Below are positions 1 through 5,081 of a DNA stretch of 5,081 bases, piece by piece. Each line of letters begins with the position of its first letter. Positions within the stretch are counted from its first letter, which is position 1. Below the pieces are notes generated by a model. It did no database searches, had not been told where the DNA came from, and saw only the letters and a list, made by a program, of their open reading frames with translations. Made by a program: the position numbers and the translations under genes. Source of the DNA: Wenzhouxiangella sp. (GTDB lineage: Bacteria > Pseudomonadota > Gammaproteobacteria > Xanthomonadales > Wenzhouxiangellaceae); NCBI GenBank assembly GCA_007119095.1, contig SKQI01000029.1, positions 1 to 5,081 on the forward strand. The letters run 5' to 3'.

Positions 1-1553
1 GCCTGGCAACGCTCAGGCGCTATGACCGTGAGCGCTACGAAGGTCAGCAGGCGCTGTCGTACGACATCCTGGAATGGTACCTGACCAACGAAGTCGAGCG
101 CGGCAGGCGCTGGGCCTGGCACTACTTTCCACTACAGCAGATGTACGGCGTCGATTCCAGCCTGCCCAGGTTCATGACCCAGATGCATCCGATCCGCAAC
201 GAGCGCGACGTGGATTTCTACCTGCAGCGACTGAGCGCTTTCCCGGCGGCCTTCTCCGGTACGGTCGAGCGGCTGCAGGAAAGCGAACGACGGGGTGTAC
301 TGGCGCCGCGATTTTCTGTTGAGATGACGCTGGCAAGCATGCGCGAATTCATCGCGCAACCGGTGACCGAGAACCCCTTGTATGTCGAACTGCTGAACCG
401 GGTGGATGCCATCGCAAATTTTCCGGCACAGCGCCGGGAACGCCTGCCGGATGAGCTGGCCGAATCGATCAAAGCTTATGTCTACCCGGCCTACGAGACA
501 CTGATCGCCTACCAGGAGGGCTTGCTCGATCGCGCCCATAGCAACGACGGGGTCTGGCGGCTGCCCGAAGGTGACGCTTACTACGCCTGGCAGGTACGCT
601 CACACACCACCACCGACTACAGCCCGGCCGAGATTCATGCCATGGGCCGGGCCGAAGTGGCGCGGATCGAAGCCGAGATGGACGAGATCCTGTGCAGTGA
701 AGGGTACTGCGAAGGTCCGGTTGGCGAGCGCATGCAGGCCCTGCATACCGAGCCGCGCTTTTTGTTCGAGGATTCCGACGAGGGCCGGGAAGCCATCCTG
801 GAGGCGTACCGCGAAATCGTCGCCGAGATCGAAGCGGGCCTGGATGACTGGTTTGACCGGCGCCCGGTCGCGGCCGTCGAGGTTCAACGCACGCCCGTGC
901 ATGCCCAGGTTGGTGCGGCCCGCGCTTACTACGCTCCGCCGTCCTTCGACGGCTCACGGCCCGGCGTGTTCTTCGCCAACCTGCACAACGTCGAGGAACA
1001 TCCACGGTTCGGACTGCGCACCCTGGCCTACCATGAAGCCACCCCGGGACATCACTTCCAGATCGCTCTGCAGACGGAGCTGCGCGGTGTACCGATGTTT
1101 CGCCGCATGATTCCCTTTACCGCCTACGCCGAAGGTTGGGCGCTTTATGCCGAGCAACTGGCCTGGGAGGCCGGCTTCCAGGATGATCCCTACGACAATC
1201 TGGGCCGGCTGCAGGCCGAGCAGTTTCGCGCCGTTCGTCTTGTTGTTGACACCGGGATGCATTACAAGCGCTGGAGCCGCGAGCAGGCAATCGAATACAT
1301 GTATGCAAAGACCGGTATGCCGCTCAGCGAAGTCACCCGCGAGATCCAGCGTTACCTGGTCATCCCCGGTCAGGCCCTGGCCTACAAGGTCGGCATGATC
1401 AAGATGCTGGAGCTGCGCGAGCTGGCCCAAAGCCGACTGGGCGAAGATTTCGATATCCGCGAATTCCACAACGTCGTCCTGCTAAACGGCGCCATGCCGC
1501 TGGACATCCTCGAGCAGGTGGTACACGACTGGTTGGCGGATGAGCGGCCCTGA
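1..1553 (+). CDS. DUF885 family protein, putative zinc metallopeptidase (5' end outside window)
   Basis: The frame is open from the first complete codon at 3 to the TGA at 1551-1553, giving 516 visible residues. The family usually has about 550-620, so the N-terminus, probably with any export signal, lies left of the window. The ATG at 141 is not the start, because the codons before it already read as family sequence (YDILEWYLTNE, then HYFPLQQMYGV). Family blocks follow in order: YSPAEIHAMG, ARAYYAPPSFDG near 903-953, HEATPGHH at 1032-1055, YAEGWALYAEQL with its EGW at 1131-1139, PGQALAYKVG near 1366-1395, and a FHNVVLLNGAMPL block near the end. In DUF885 the His-rich motif and the downstream Glu of EGWALYAE are thought to bind zinc as in gluzincin peptidases; that role and the substrate are inferred. 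No partner gene is visible, and the next gene is convergent after 11 bp. Family assignment is firm, activity is not. Confidence 0.9.
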   Translation, partial: LATLRRYDRERYEGQQALSYDILEWYLTNEVERGRRWAWHYFPLQQMYGVDSSLPRFMTQMHPIRNERDVDFYLQRLSAFPAAFSGTVERLQESERRGVLAPRFSVEMTLASMREFIAQPVTENPLYVELLNRVDAIANFPAQRRERLPDELAESIKAYVYPAYETLIAYQEGLLDRAHSNDGVWRLPEGDAYYAWQVRSHTTTDYSPAEIHAMGRAEVARIEAEMDEILCSEGYCEGPVGERMQALHTEPRFLFEDSDEGREAILEAYREIVAEIEAGLDDWFDRRPVAAVEVQRTPVHAQVGAARAYYAPPSFDGSRPGVFFANLHNVEEHPRFGLRTLAYHEATPGHHFQIALQTELRGVPMFRRMIPFTAYAEGWALYAEQLAWEAGFQDDPYDNLGRLQAEQFRAVRLVVDTGMHYKRWSREQAIEYMYAKTGMPLSEVTREIQRYLVIPGQALAYKVGMIKMLELRELAQSRLGEDFDIREFHNVVLLNGAMPLDILEQVVHDWLADERP

Positions 1554-1564
1554 TGCCGCCGCAA

Positions 1565-2242
1565 TTACTCTGTTGGCGCCGTGTCAGCCCCATTTAGACC
1601 GACAATGAACTCAGTCACCGCATCGCCGACGCCGTTGAGCACGAACTGGATAGCAATCACGGCCAGGATCAGGCCGAACACCTTGGTCAGGATGCGCCGT
1701 CCACTCTGTCCCAGCCAGCGGATTACGTGCTTGGAATACACCATCGTGAAATAGCAGGAGATGGTGGTGACCAGGATGGCCACGTAAACGACGATGGTGT
1801 ACCAGAACCCGGGCGCCTCACTGGTCAGGATCATCGCTGTGGCAATCGCACCCGGGCCGCTGATGAAAGGAATGGCCAGCGGCACGATGCTGATGTCCTG
1901 CGCCAGCAAAGCCTTGGACTTGCGCACATCGGCCTTGTCATGATCCGGCGCTTCGCTCTTGTTGAGCATATTCATCGCGATGCCGAACAGAATCAGGCCA
2001 CCAGCAATACGAAAGGCTGCCAGAGTAATGCCAAATAATTGAAAGATCAGCGAGCCCAGCAAGGCAAACACGAACAGCATGGCGCTGGCCGTCATGACCG
2101 CCCGACGTGCCGTCTGTTCGCGCTCGTCATCTTCGGCATCAGCCGTCAATGAGGCAAACACGAACGCTGTGGTCAGCGGGTTGACGATAACGAACATGCC
2201 GATAATGGCAATGAAGAAATATTCAGTCAGTGCGGCAATCAA
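1565..2242 (-). CDS. MarC/UPF0056 family integral membrane protein
   Basis: The 225-residue product has the length and motifs of the MarC family: FVIVNPLTT near residues 17-25, AFRIAGGLILFGIAM at 76-90, IPFISGPGAIATAM at 124-137 and KVFGLILAVIAIQFVLNG at 187-204. About six hydrophobic segments are visible (roughly 8-30, 50-72, 74-93, 116-140, 146-169, 187-206), so it sits in the inner membrane. A polar loop at 94-112 follows the third. The family has no proven transport substrate; the old link of E. coli MarC to multiple antibiotic resistance was not upheld, so no function is assigned. The start is a TTG at 2242-2240. An in-frame TAA lies four codons upstream and the next in-frame Met is inside the first membrane helix, so TTG is the best choice, with only a weak AAGAG as ribosome site. 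The gene is convergent with the DUF885 gene and divergent from the next one. Confidence 0.93.
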   Translation of the reverse strand: MIAALTEYFFIAIIGMFVIVNPLTTAFVFASLTADAEDDEREQTARRAVMTASAMLFVFALLGSLIFQLFGITLAAFRIAGGLILFGIAMNMLNKSEAPDHDKADVRKSKALLAQDISIVPLAIPFISGPGAIATAMILTSEAPGFWYTIVVYVAILVTTISCYFTMVYSKHVIRWLGQSGRRILTKVFGLILAVIAIQFVLNGVGDAVTEFIVGLNGADTAPTE

Positions 2243-2354
2243 TTGAGACTCTTAGATTTTCCAAAAATCATGGGAGGATGGTATCAGCTCGTTAAAGCGA
2301 TTGCGGAAGATCCTGTGAATTAGCGACATTTCGAGGCATAACGGCACCTGATCT

Positions 2355-2365
2355 GCTACGGTTTA
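2355..2365 (+). promoter_or_regulatory. possible -10 element, sigmaS/sigma70-like
   Basis: GCTACGGTTTA resembles the extended -10 used by sigmaS (KCTAYACTTAA), matching at 9 of 11 positions by eye. Transcription would begin near 2369, leaving a leader of about 26 nt that includes the ribosome site. No good -35 is present at the usual distance, which sigmaS tolerates. This is weak evidence from a short match. Confidence 0.2.
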
Positions 2366-2382
2366 GTTGACAACCCAAGATC

Positions 2383-2387
2383 AGGAG
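2383..2387 (+). promoter_or_regulatory. Shine-Dalgarno site fixing the start at 2395
   Basis: AGGAG lies 7 nt before the ATG at 2395-2397. It decides this start over the second in-frame ATG at codon 5 (MKRDM). Confidence 0.8.
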
Positions 2388-2394
2388 CTTTCAA

Positions 2395-2925
2395 ATGAAA
2401 CGCGACATGGGATTGACGGGTGAACGGTCCAACCACAAGCTGGCGGGTATCTTCCCCGACGCTGAGCAAGCCGAGCAATGCCGAAAACGGATTGAAGCGT
2501 CGACTGAAACACCCCTTGTCATTGATATCTTGAACGCCGAATCAGGGGCGTTGGGACGTCGACTGGAGCCGGAATCCAGGGGTATTTGGCATACCCTGGT
2601 GCGCAGTCATGTCTGGTTAGCCATGGCAGGAGCAGGCGCAGGTCTGATCATCTTCGCATTGATGGTATTCATGAATGTCGCTTTTGTTGTTCAGAATCTG
2701 CTGCCAGCGGCGGCTTTACTGGTGTTTTTCTGCGCTGTCGGCGGCGCCATGATTGGTGGCCTGGTAACACTGCGTCCCGACCATTCCGTCTTCAATGCTG
2801 CCGTCAGCAGCGCCCTGAGTGAGAACCGCCATGTAGTGATTGTTCATCCGACCACTTCGGCGCAGATCGAATCCGCCAGGGCCTGCTTGAAGCAGTTCGC
2901 CGATCAGACCGTGGCAACGCTGTGA
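2395..2925 (+). CDS. uncharacterised membrane protein with two-helix hairpin and LEPESRGI motif
   Basis: The 176-residue protein is not a family I can name securely. Residues 14-46 (LAGIFPDAEQAEQCRKRI, then a VIDIL strand) look like the beta-alpha-beta start of a small ferredoxin-like fold, similar in style to general stress protein 17M/YflT. A motif LEPESRGI at 57-64 follows. Two membrane helices at about 74-100 and 102-125 are Gly/Ala-rich and end in GGLVTLRPDH. Residues 144-170 (RHVVIVHP strand, then a helix) could complete the alpha/beta domain, so one soluble fold would be split around a membrane hairpin. From memory, relatives with the EPESRGI motif occur in other gammaproteobacteria and some are labelled RibA; nothing here supports a riboflavin role. 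There is no signal peptide. A strong ribosome site supports the start. The gene stands alone between a divergent and a convergent gene. That it is a real protein gene is very likely; function is unknown. Confidence 0.85.
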   Translation: MKRDMGLTGERSNHKLAGIFPDAEQAEQCRKRIEASTETPLVIDILNAESGALGRRLEPESRGIWHTLVRSHVWLAMAGAGAGLIIFALMVFMNVAFVVQNLLPAAALLVFFCAVGGAMIGGLVTLRPDHSVFNAAVSSALSENRHVVIVHPTTSAQIESARACLKQFADQTVATL

Positions 2926-2929
2926 CAGT

Positions 2930-2946
2930 CTGAGCGTGTCGCTCAG
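2930..2946. terminator. hairpin between convergent genes, possible bidirectional terminator
   Basis: CTGAGCG-TGT-CGCTCAG is a perfect 7-bp stem with a 3-nt loop in the 17-bp gap between two convergent stop codons. It overlaps the TGA (2945-2943) of the minus-strand gene by four bases including the stop. No T-run follows on either strand, so it may be a 3'-end stabilising hairpin rather than a classical intrinsic terminator. Confidence 0.4.
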
Positions 2947-4121
2947 TCAAGCGTACAGGGCACGGTTTTCGTCAGACGCTCCAATTCCCAGGCGACAAAA
3001 GTGCCATCATCCAGGGTCAGATTTGCCACGGCCTGATTGCAGCTTAGAAACTCCAGCTCGATCCAGCCGACGGGGCTGACCGTGGCCGACTCATCGCCCG
3101 CCAGCCGAGCGCCTTCGGCCGACAGCACCGTTGCCCGTGTCCGACGCCCGTCGAAGCCGGCTTCTGCCGGACAGTCGCCCTGCCCTGACTCATGAGGATG
3201 ACAACTCTCAAGCACATACCAGCGCTGGGCGCCGGAGTCATCATTGGCATAGGTATAAATAGTGCCCACCAGACGCTCTTGGTCGGGTAGCGGCTGAAGC
3301 AGCAAACCTTCGCCTGCCATTGTGTTGGCCGAGGTCCACCAACCCAACACGCTATTGTCGATGGTGACTGGCGGATGACCAGACCCCGGCTCGAACATGG
3401 GCAGTTCCCCACCGGGCACCGCCATCACGCTCAAGGGCTTGTTGATCTGATCTCCAATGACCAGCAACGCCGTTGCCTGGTCAAGGGCGTCATGAGTCAG
3501 CGGCTTGGGCCTCAGTATCGTGCCCGGCTGACCATCAAGGTGAATTGAAAAACGGGACTGACCAACCGGGACCAGCACATCACCACTTGACTGTCCAAAG
3601 GAAAGTTGTTCAAGTTCCGGGGAAAACGCTTTTCCATCATGCCCAAAAACGGACAGTCTGGCAGCCTCGGATACCGGCGCAATATGCGCATACCTGAGCA
3701 GGTGCTGGCCACTTTCCCAGGAAGGAAGCTGGCTGCGCAAGACCAGGATATCGAATGGCTGCTGCTGACCATTCCCGGTCAGCACAATCCAGTGTGAGAA
3801 CCCCGATTCCAGCGTAATGGTGGTGTCGACCAGGACCTGACCGCTGACGCCGCTTCGGATAAGAATATCGAAATCTGCAGCCGGATAGCCGAAAAAGTTC
3901 GTGTAGTTGCGGTACACGATGTCATGCAGCTCGTAGCTATGAGGAACCCCGGCTGTCGAAAAGTCACCAGCGATATACAAGCTGATCGCGGTATCACTGC
4001 GCTCGGCTGCCAATGGTGCGGCATGGACAAATCTCGCCTGCGCCCAGGACCAGGCGTCACTACTCAACATCAGACCGATGATGAACAGGCCGGTGAATAC
4101 AGTTCGGGCCGGATTGACCAT
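2943..4121 (-). CDS. secreted DUF4397 domain-containing protein with Cys-containing C-terminal domain
   Basis: The 392-residue product starts with a signal peptide: Arg at 6, hydrophobic core 8-20, and likely cleavage at AQA|R after residue 29, or after Ala27. The mature protein opens with ARFVHAAP, the hallmark start of DUF4397, and that repeat runs to about 128 (PFDILVL). A second repeat starts at LLRYAHIAP (141-149) and runs to about 236 (SVMAVP). After a Pro/Gly linker, residues 256-392 form a third domain (NSVLGWWTSANTMAGEGLLL, then TYANDDSGAQRWYV, then LEFLSCNQAVANLTL) of a type I recall from secreted proteins of Lysobacterales and Wenzhouxiangella; its function is unknown to me. All four cysteines (307, 317, 361, 388) lie in this third domain, suggesting disulfides after export. 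AAGGAG at 4133-4128 sits 6 nt before the ATG, so the start is secure. DUF4397 proteins are extracytoplasmic; a binding or surface role is inference. The gene has its own promoter and is convergent with the preceding plus-strand gene. Confidence 0.9.
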   Translation of the reverse strand: MVNPARTVFTGLFIIGLMLSSDAWSWAQARFVHAAPLAAERSDTAISLYIAGDFSTAGVPHSYELHDIVYRNYTNFFGYPAADFDILIRSGVSGQVLVDTTITLESGFSHWIVLTGNGQQQPFDILVLRSQLPSWESGQHLLRYAHIAPVSEAARLSVFGHDGKAFSPELEQLSFGQSSGDVLVPVGQSRFSIHLDGQPGTILRPKPLTHDALDQATALLVIGDQINKPLSVMAVPGGELPMFEPGSGHPPVTIDNSVLGWWTSANTMAGEGLLLQPLPDQERLVGTIYTYANDDSGAQRWYVLESCHPHESGQGDCPAEAGFDGRRTRATVLSAEGARLAGDESATVSPVGWIELEFLSCNQAVANLTLDDGTFVAWELERLTKTVPCTLD

Positions 4122-4127
4122 GGATCT

Positions 4128-4133
4128 CTCCTT
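4128..4133 (-). promoter_or_regulatory. Shine-Dalgarno site of the DUF4397 gene
   Basis: On the minus strand AAGGAG lies 6 nt before the ATG at 4121-4119 and confirms that start. Confidence 0.8.
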
Positions 4134-4141
4134 GCTGCTTC

Positions 4142-4162
4142 ACAATCAGGTGGTCTGATTGT
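4142..4162. repeat. perfect inverted repeat over promoter, operator candidate
   Basis: ACAATCAG and CTGATTGT form a perfect 8-bp inverted repeat around a 5-nt centre (GTGGT). It covers the inner five bases of the predicted -10 box and the predicted transcription start of the DUF4397 gene. This placement suits a repressor operator. If transcription starts near 4151 only half of the dyad would be in the RNA, so a leader hairpin is less likely. No regulator gene is visible to pair with it. Confidence 0.45.
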
Positions 4163-4186
4163 CAACCATCAGGAAAGATCTGTCAA
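4158..4186 (-). promoter_or_regulatory. sigma70-type promoter of the DUF4397 gene
   Basis: On the minus strand a perfect -35 TTGACA (4186-4181) is followed by a 17-bp spacer and a -10 GACAAT (4163-4158), matching 4 of 6 of TATAAT. Transcription would start near 4151, giving a leader of about 30 nt that contains the ribosome site. The consensus -35 and ideal spacing make this the best promoter in the window. Confidence 0.65.
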
Positions 4187-4200
4187 CGACGCGCTTCGTA

Positions 4201-4223
4201 CGAATTGACCCCCAAGCAATTCG
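4201..4223. repeat. inverted repeat CGAATTG-N9-CAATTCG
   Basis: Two perfect 7-bp arms (4201-4207 and 4217-4223) flank a C-rich centre. An alternative stem ACCCC (4208-4212) with GGGGT (4223-4227) overlaps it. It sits 14 bp upstream of the -35 of the DUF4397 gene and downstream of the katG hairpin, so it could be an activator or repressor site, or part of the katG 3' end. No known consensus is recognised. Confidence 0.35.
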
Positions 4224-4239
4224 GGGTGCCCGAACGCAA

Positions 4240-4265
4240 GCCGGGGGCGCAAGTGCGCCCCCGGC
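4240..4265 (-). terminator. GC-rich hairpin downstream of katG, probable terminator
   Basis: A perfect 11-bp stem (4240-4250 with 4255-4265, arm GCCGGGGGCGC) and a 4-nt loop lies 26 bp after the katG stop codon. On the minus strand the stem is followed by TTGCGTT, a poor T-run. Position and stem strength fit katG transcription ending here, which would separate it from the DUF4397 gene. Confidence 0.6.
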
Positions 4266-4291
4266 ATTTGGTCGGTCAACGTTTGTGTCGG

Positions 4292-5081
4292 TTACGACTG
4301 AAGATCAAACCGGTCCGCGTTCATGACCTTGGTCCATGCCGCAACAAAATCGCGGACAAACTTCTCGCCGCCATCGGCCTGAGCGTAGATCTCGGCGTAT
4401 GAACGCAGGATGCTGTTCGAGCCGAACACCAGGTCAACCCGCGTCGCCGTCCACTTGGCTTCGCCGCTCTTGCGATCAACGATTTCGTAGTGGTGGCGAC
4501 TGGCCGGCTTCCAGGTGTAGGCCATGTCGGTCAGGTTGACGAAGAAGTCATTGGTCAGTTGTCCGACGCGGTCGGTGAACACGCCATGCTGGCTGCCGCC
4601 ATGGTTGGTGCCCAGGGCGCGCATGCCACCAATCAGGACAGTCATTTCCGGCGCGGTCAGCCCCAGCAGCTGGGCGCGATCAAGCAGCATTTCTTCCGGC
4701 TTGACCACATACTCCTTCTTGACCCAGTTGCGGAAGCCATCAGCCAGAGGCTCGAGATATTCGAACGACTCCACTTCCGTCATTTCCTGGCTGGCATCGC
4801 CACGGCCCGGTGCGAAGGGCACTTCGATATCATGTCCGGCAGCCTTGGCTGCCTGCTCGATACCCACGTTACCCGCCAGCACGATCACGTCGGCCAGGCT
4901 GGCACCGGTTTCAGCAGCGATCGGCTCGAGTGCACTCAACACCTTGGACAGGCGCTCTGGTTCATTGCCTTCCCAGTCCTTCTGCGGAGCAAGCCGAATC
5001 CGCGCACCATTGGCGCCCCCGCGCAAGTCCGAGCCACGGAAAGTCCGGGCGCTGTCCCAGGCGGTTGAAACCATCTCGGCA
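4292..5081 (-). CDS. katG: catalase-peroxidase KatG, C-terminal part (5' end outside window)
   Basis: The 262 visible codons read as the C-terminal domain of the bifunctional haem catalase-peroxidase, which removes hydrogen peroxide (2 H2O2 to 2 H2O + O2, plus a peroxidase activity). Clear family blocks in order are AEMVSTAWDSA, TFRGSDLRGGANGARIRLAP, a long helix region with LADVIVLAGNVGIEQAAKAA, VPFAPGRGDASQEMTEVESF, PLADGFRNW, LTAPEMTVLIGGMRALGTN, LTNDFFVNLTDM, WTATRVDLVFGSNSILRSYAE and FVRDFVAAWTKVMNADRFDL. KatG is about 720-740 residues, so roughly the last third is here. The haem pocket and the Trp-Tyr-Met adduct belong to the N-terminal domain outside the window, so activity cannot be judged. 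The ATG at 5074-5072 is internal (GCC GAG precede it in frame). No frameshift is seen. Its promoter, where OxyR control would be sought, is not visible. Confidence 0.97.
   Translation of the reverse strand, partial: AEMVSTAWDSARTFRGSDLRGGANGARIRLAPQKDWEGNEPERLSKVLSALEPIAAETGASLADVIVLAGNVGIEQAAKAAGHDIEVPFAPGRGDASQEMTEVESFEYLEPLADGFRNWVKKEYVVKPEEMLLDRAQLLGLTAPEMTVLIGGMRALGTNHGGSQHGVFTDRVGQLTNDFFVNLTDMAYTWKPASRHHYEIVDRKSGEAKWTATRVDLVFGSNSILRSYAEIYAQADGGEKFVRDFVAAWTKVMNADRFDLQS

Larger units (their letters stand above)
2243..2394. other. divergent intergenic region between marC-type gene and 176-aa membrane protein gene
   Basis: This 152-bp region must hold the promoters of both divergent genes. 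For the plus-strand gene there is a clear ribosome site and a weak promoter candidate. For the minus-strand gene I see no hexamer pair close to consensus. Two mini reading frames start from a CATG shared by both strands at 2269-2272, but neither has a ribosome site at a usable distance. Confidence 0.6.

Noticed and set aside
141..143. ATG at 141 as the start of the DUF885 gene
   Set aside because: The frame stays open to the window edge and the upstream codons match the family pattern, so this Met is internal.
469..1005. Long open frame opposite the DUF885 gene
   Set aside because: The product is Arg/Pro-rich low-complexity sequence typical of an antisense shadow in GC-rich DNA, while the plus-strand frame carries clear family motifs.
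2270..2323. 17-codon plus-strand frame beginning MGGWYQLVK
   Set aside because: It has no ribosome site before its ATG; the GGGAGG lies inside the frame. It is too short to judge by codon use.
2311..2330. TGTGA half-site as a CRP box
   Set aside because: The second half-site does not match TCACA, so only one arm is present.
2367..2372. Perfect TTGACA on the plus strand before the 176-residue gene
   Set aside because: A -10 at 17 bp would fall on the start codon at 2395 and exclude the ribosome site, so it cannot be this gene's -35. Probably chance.
4490..5068. 192-codon plus-strand frame opposite katG
   Set aside because: It lies wholly within the conserved katG coding sequence and shows no domain or ribosome site. 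It is a shadow.

Overview
The window looks like ordinary chromosomal DNA from a GC-rich gammaproteobacterium. The mix of genes fits the Lysobacterales/Chromatiales area, for example Wenzhouxiangella-like bacteria: a secreted DUF4397 protein with a Trp/Gly-rich C-terminal domain, a DUF885 hydrolase, and a stress-type membrane protein with an LEPESRGI motif. That placement is inferred from protein style, not from a marker gene. I see no mobile element, CRISPR array, rRNA or tRNA.

Layout from left to right: (1) the 3' part of a DUF885 putative metallopeptidase gene on the plus strand (1-1553), cut by the left edge; (2) a convergent MarC/UPF0056 membrane protein gene on the minus strand (1565-2242, TTG start), only 11 bp from the first; (3) a 152-bp divergent intergenic region; (4) a plus-strand gene for a 176-residue protein of unknown function with a two-helix membrane hairpin (2395-2925); (5) a convergent minus-strand gene for a 392-residue secreted protein with two DUF4397-like repeats and a cysteine-containing C-terminal domain (2943-4121); (6) a 170-bp intergenic region (4122-4291) holding a strong sigma70-like promoter, an inverted repeat over its -10 and start site, a second dyad, and a strong GC hairpin; (7) the 3' third of katG, catalase-peroxidase, on the minus strand (4292 to beyond 5081), cut by the right edge.

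No two genes form a convincing operon. DUF885/marC and the 176-residue gene/DUF4397 gene are convergent pairs, marC and the 176-residue gene are divergent, and katG and the DUF4397 gene run the same way but are separated by a hairpin and a promoter. KatG is an oxidative-stress enzyme; the other genes have no visible functional link to it. I did not find a clear new biological system. The points most worth checking are the promoter/dyad arrangement in front of the DUF4397 gene, that protein's domain architecture, and the uncharacterised 176-residue membrane protein.
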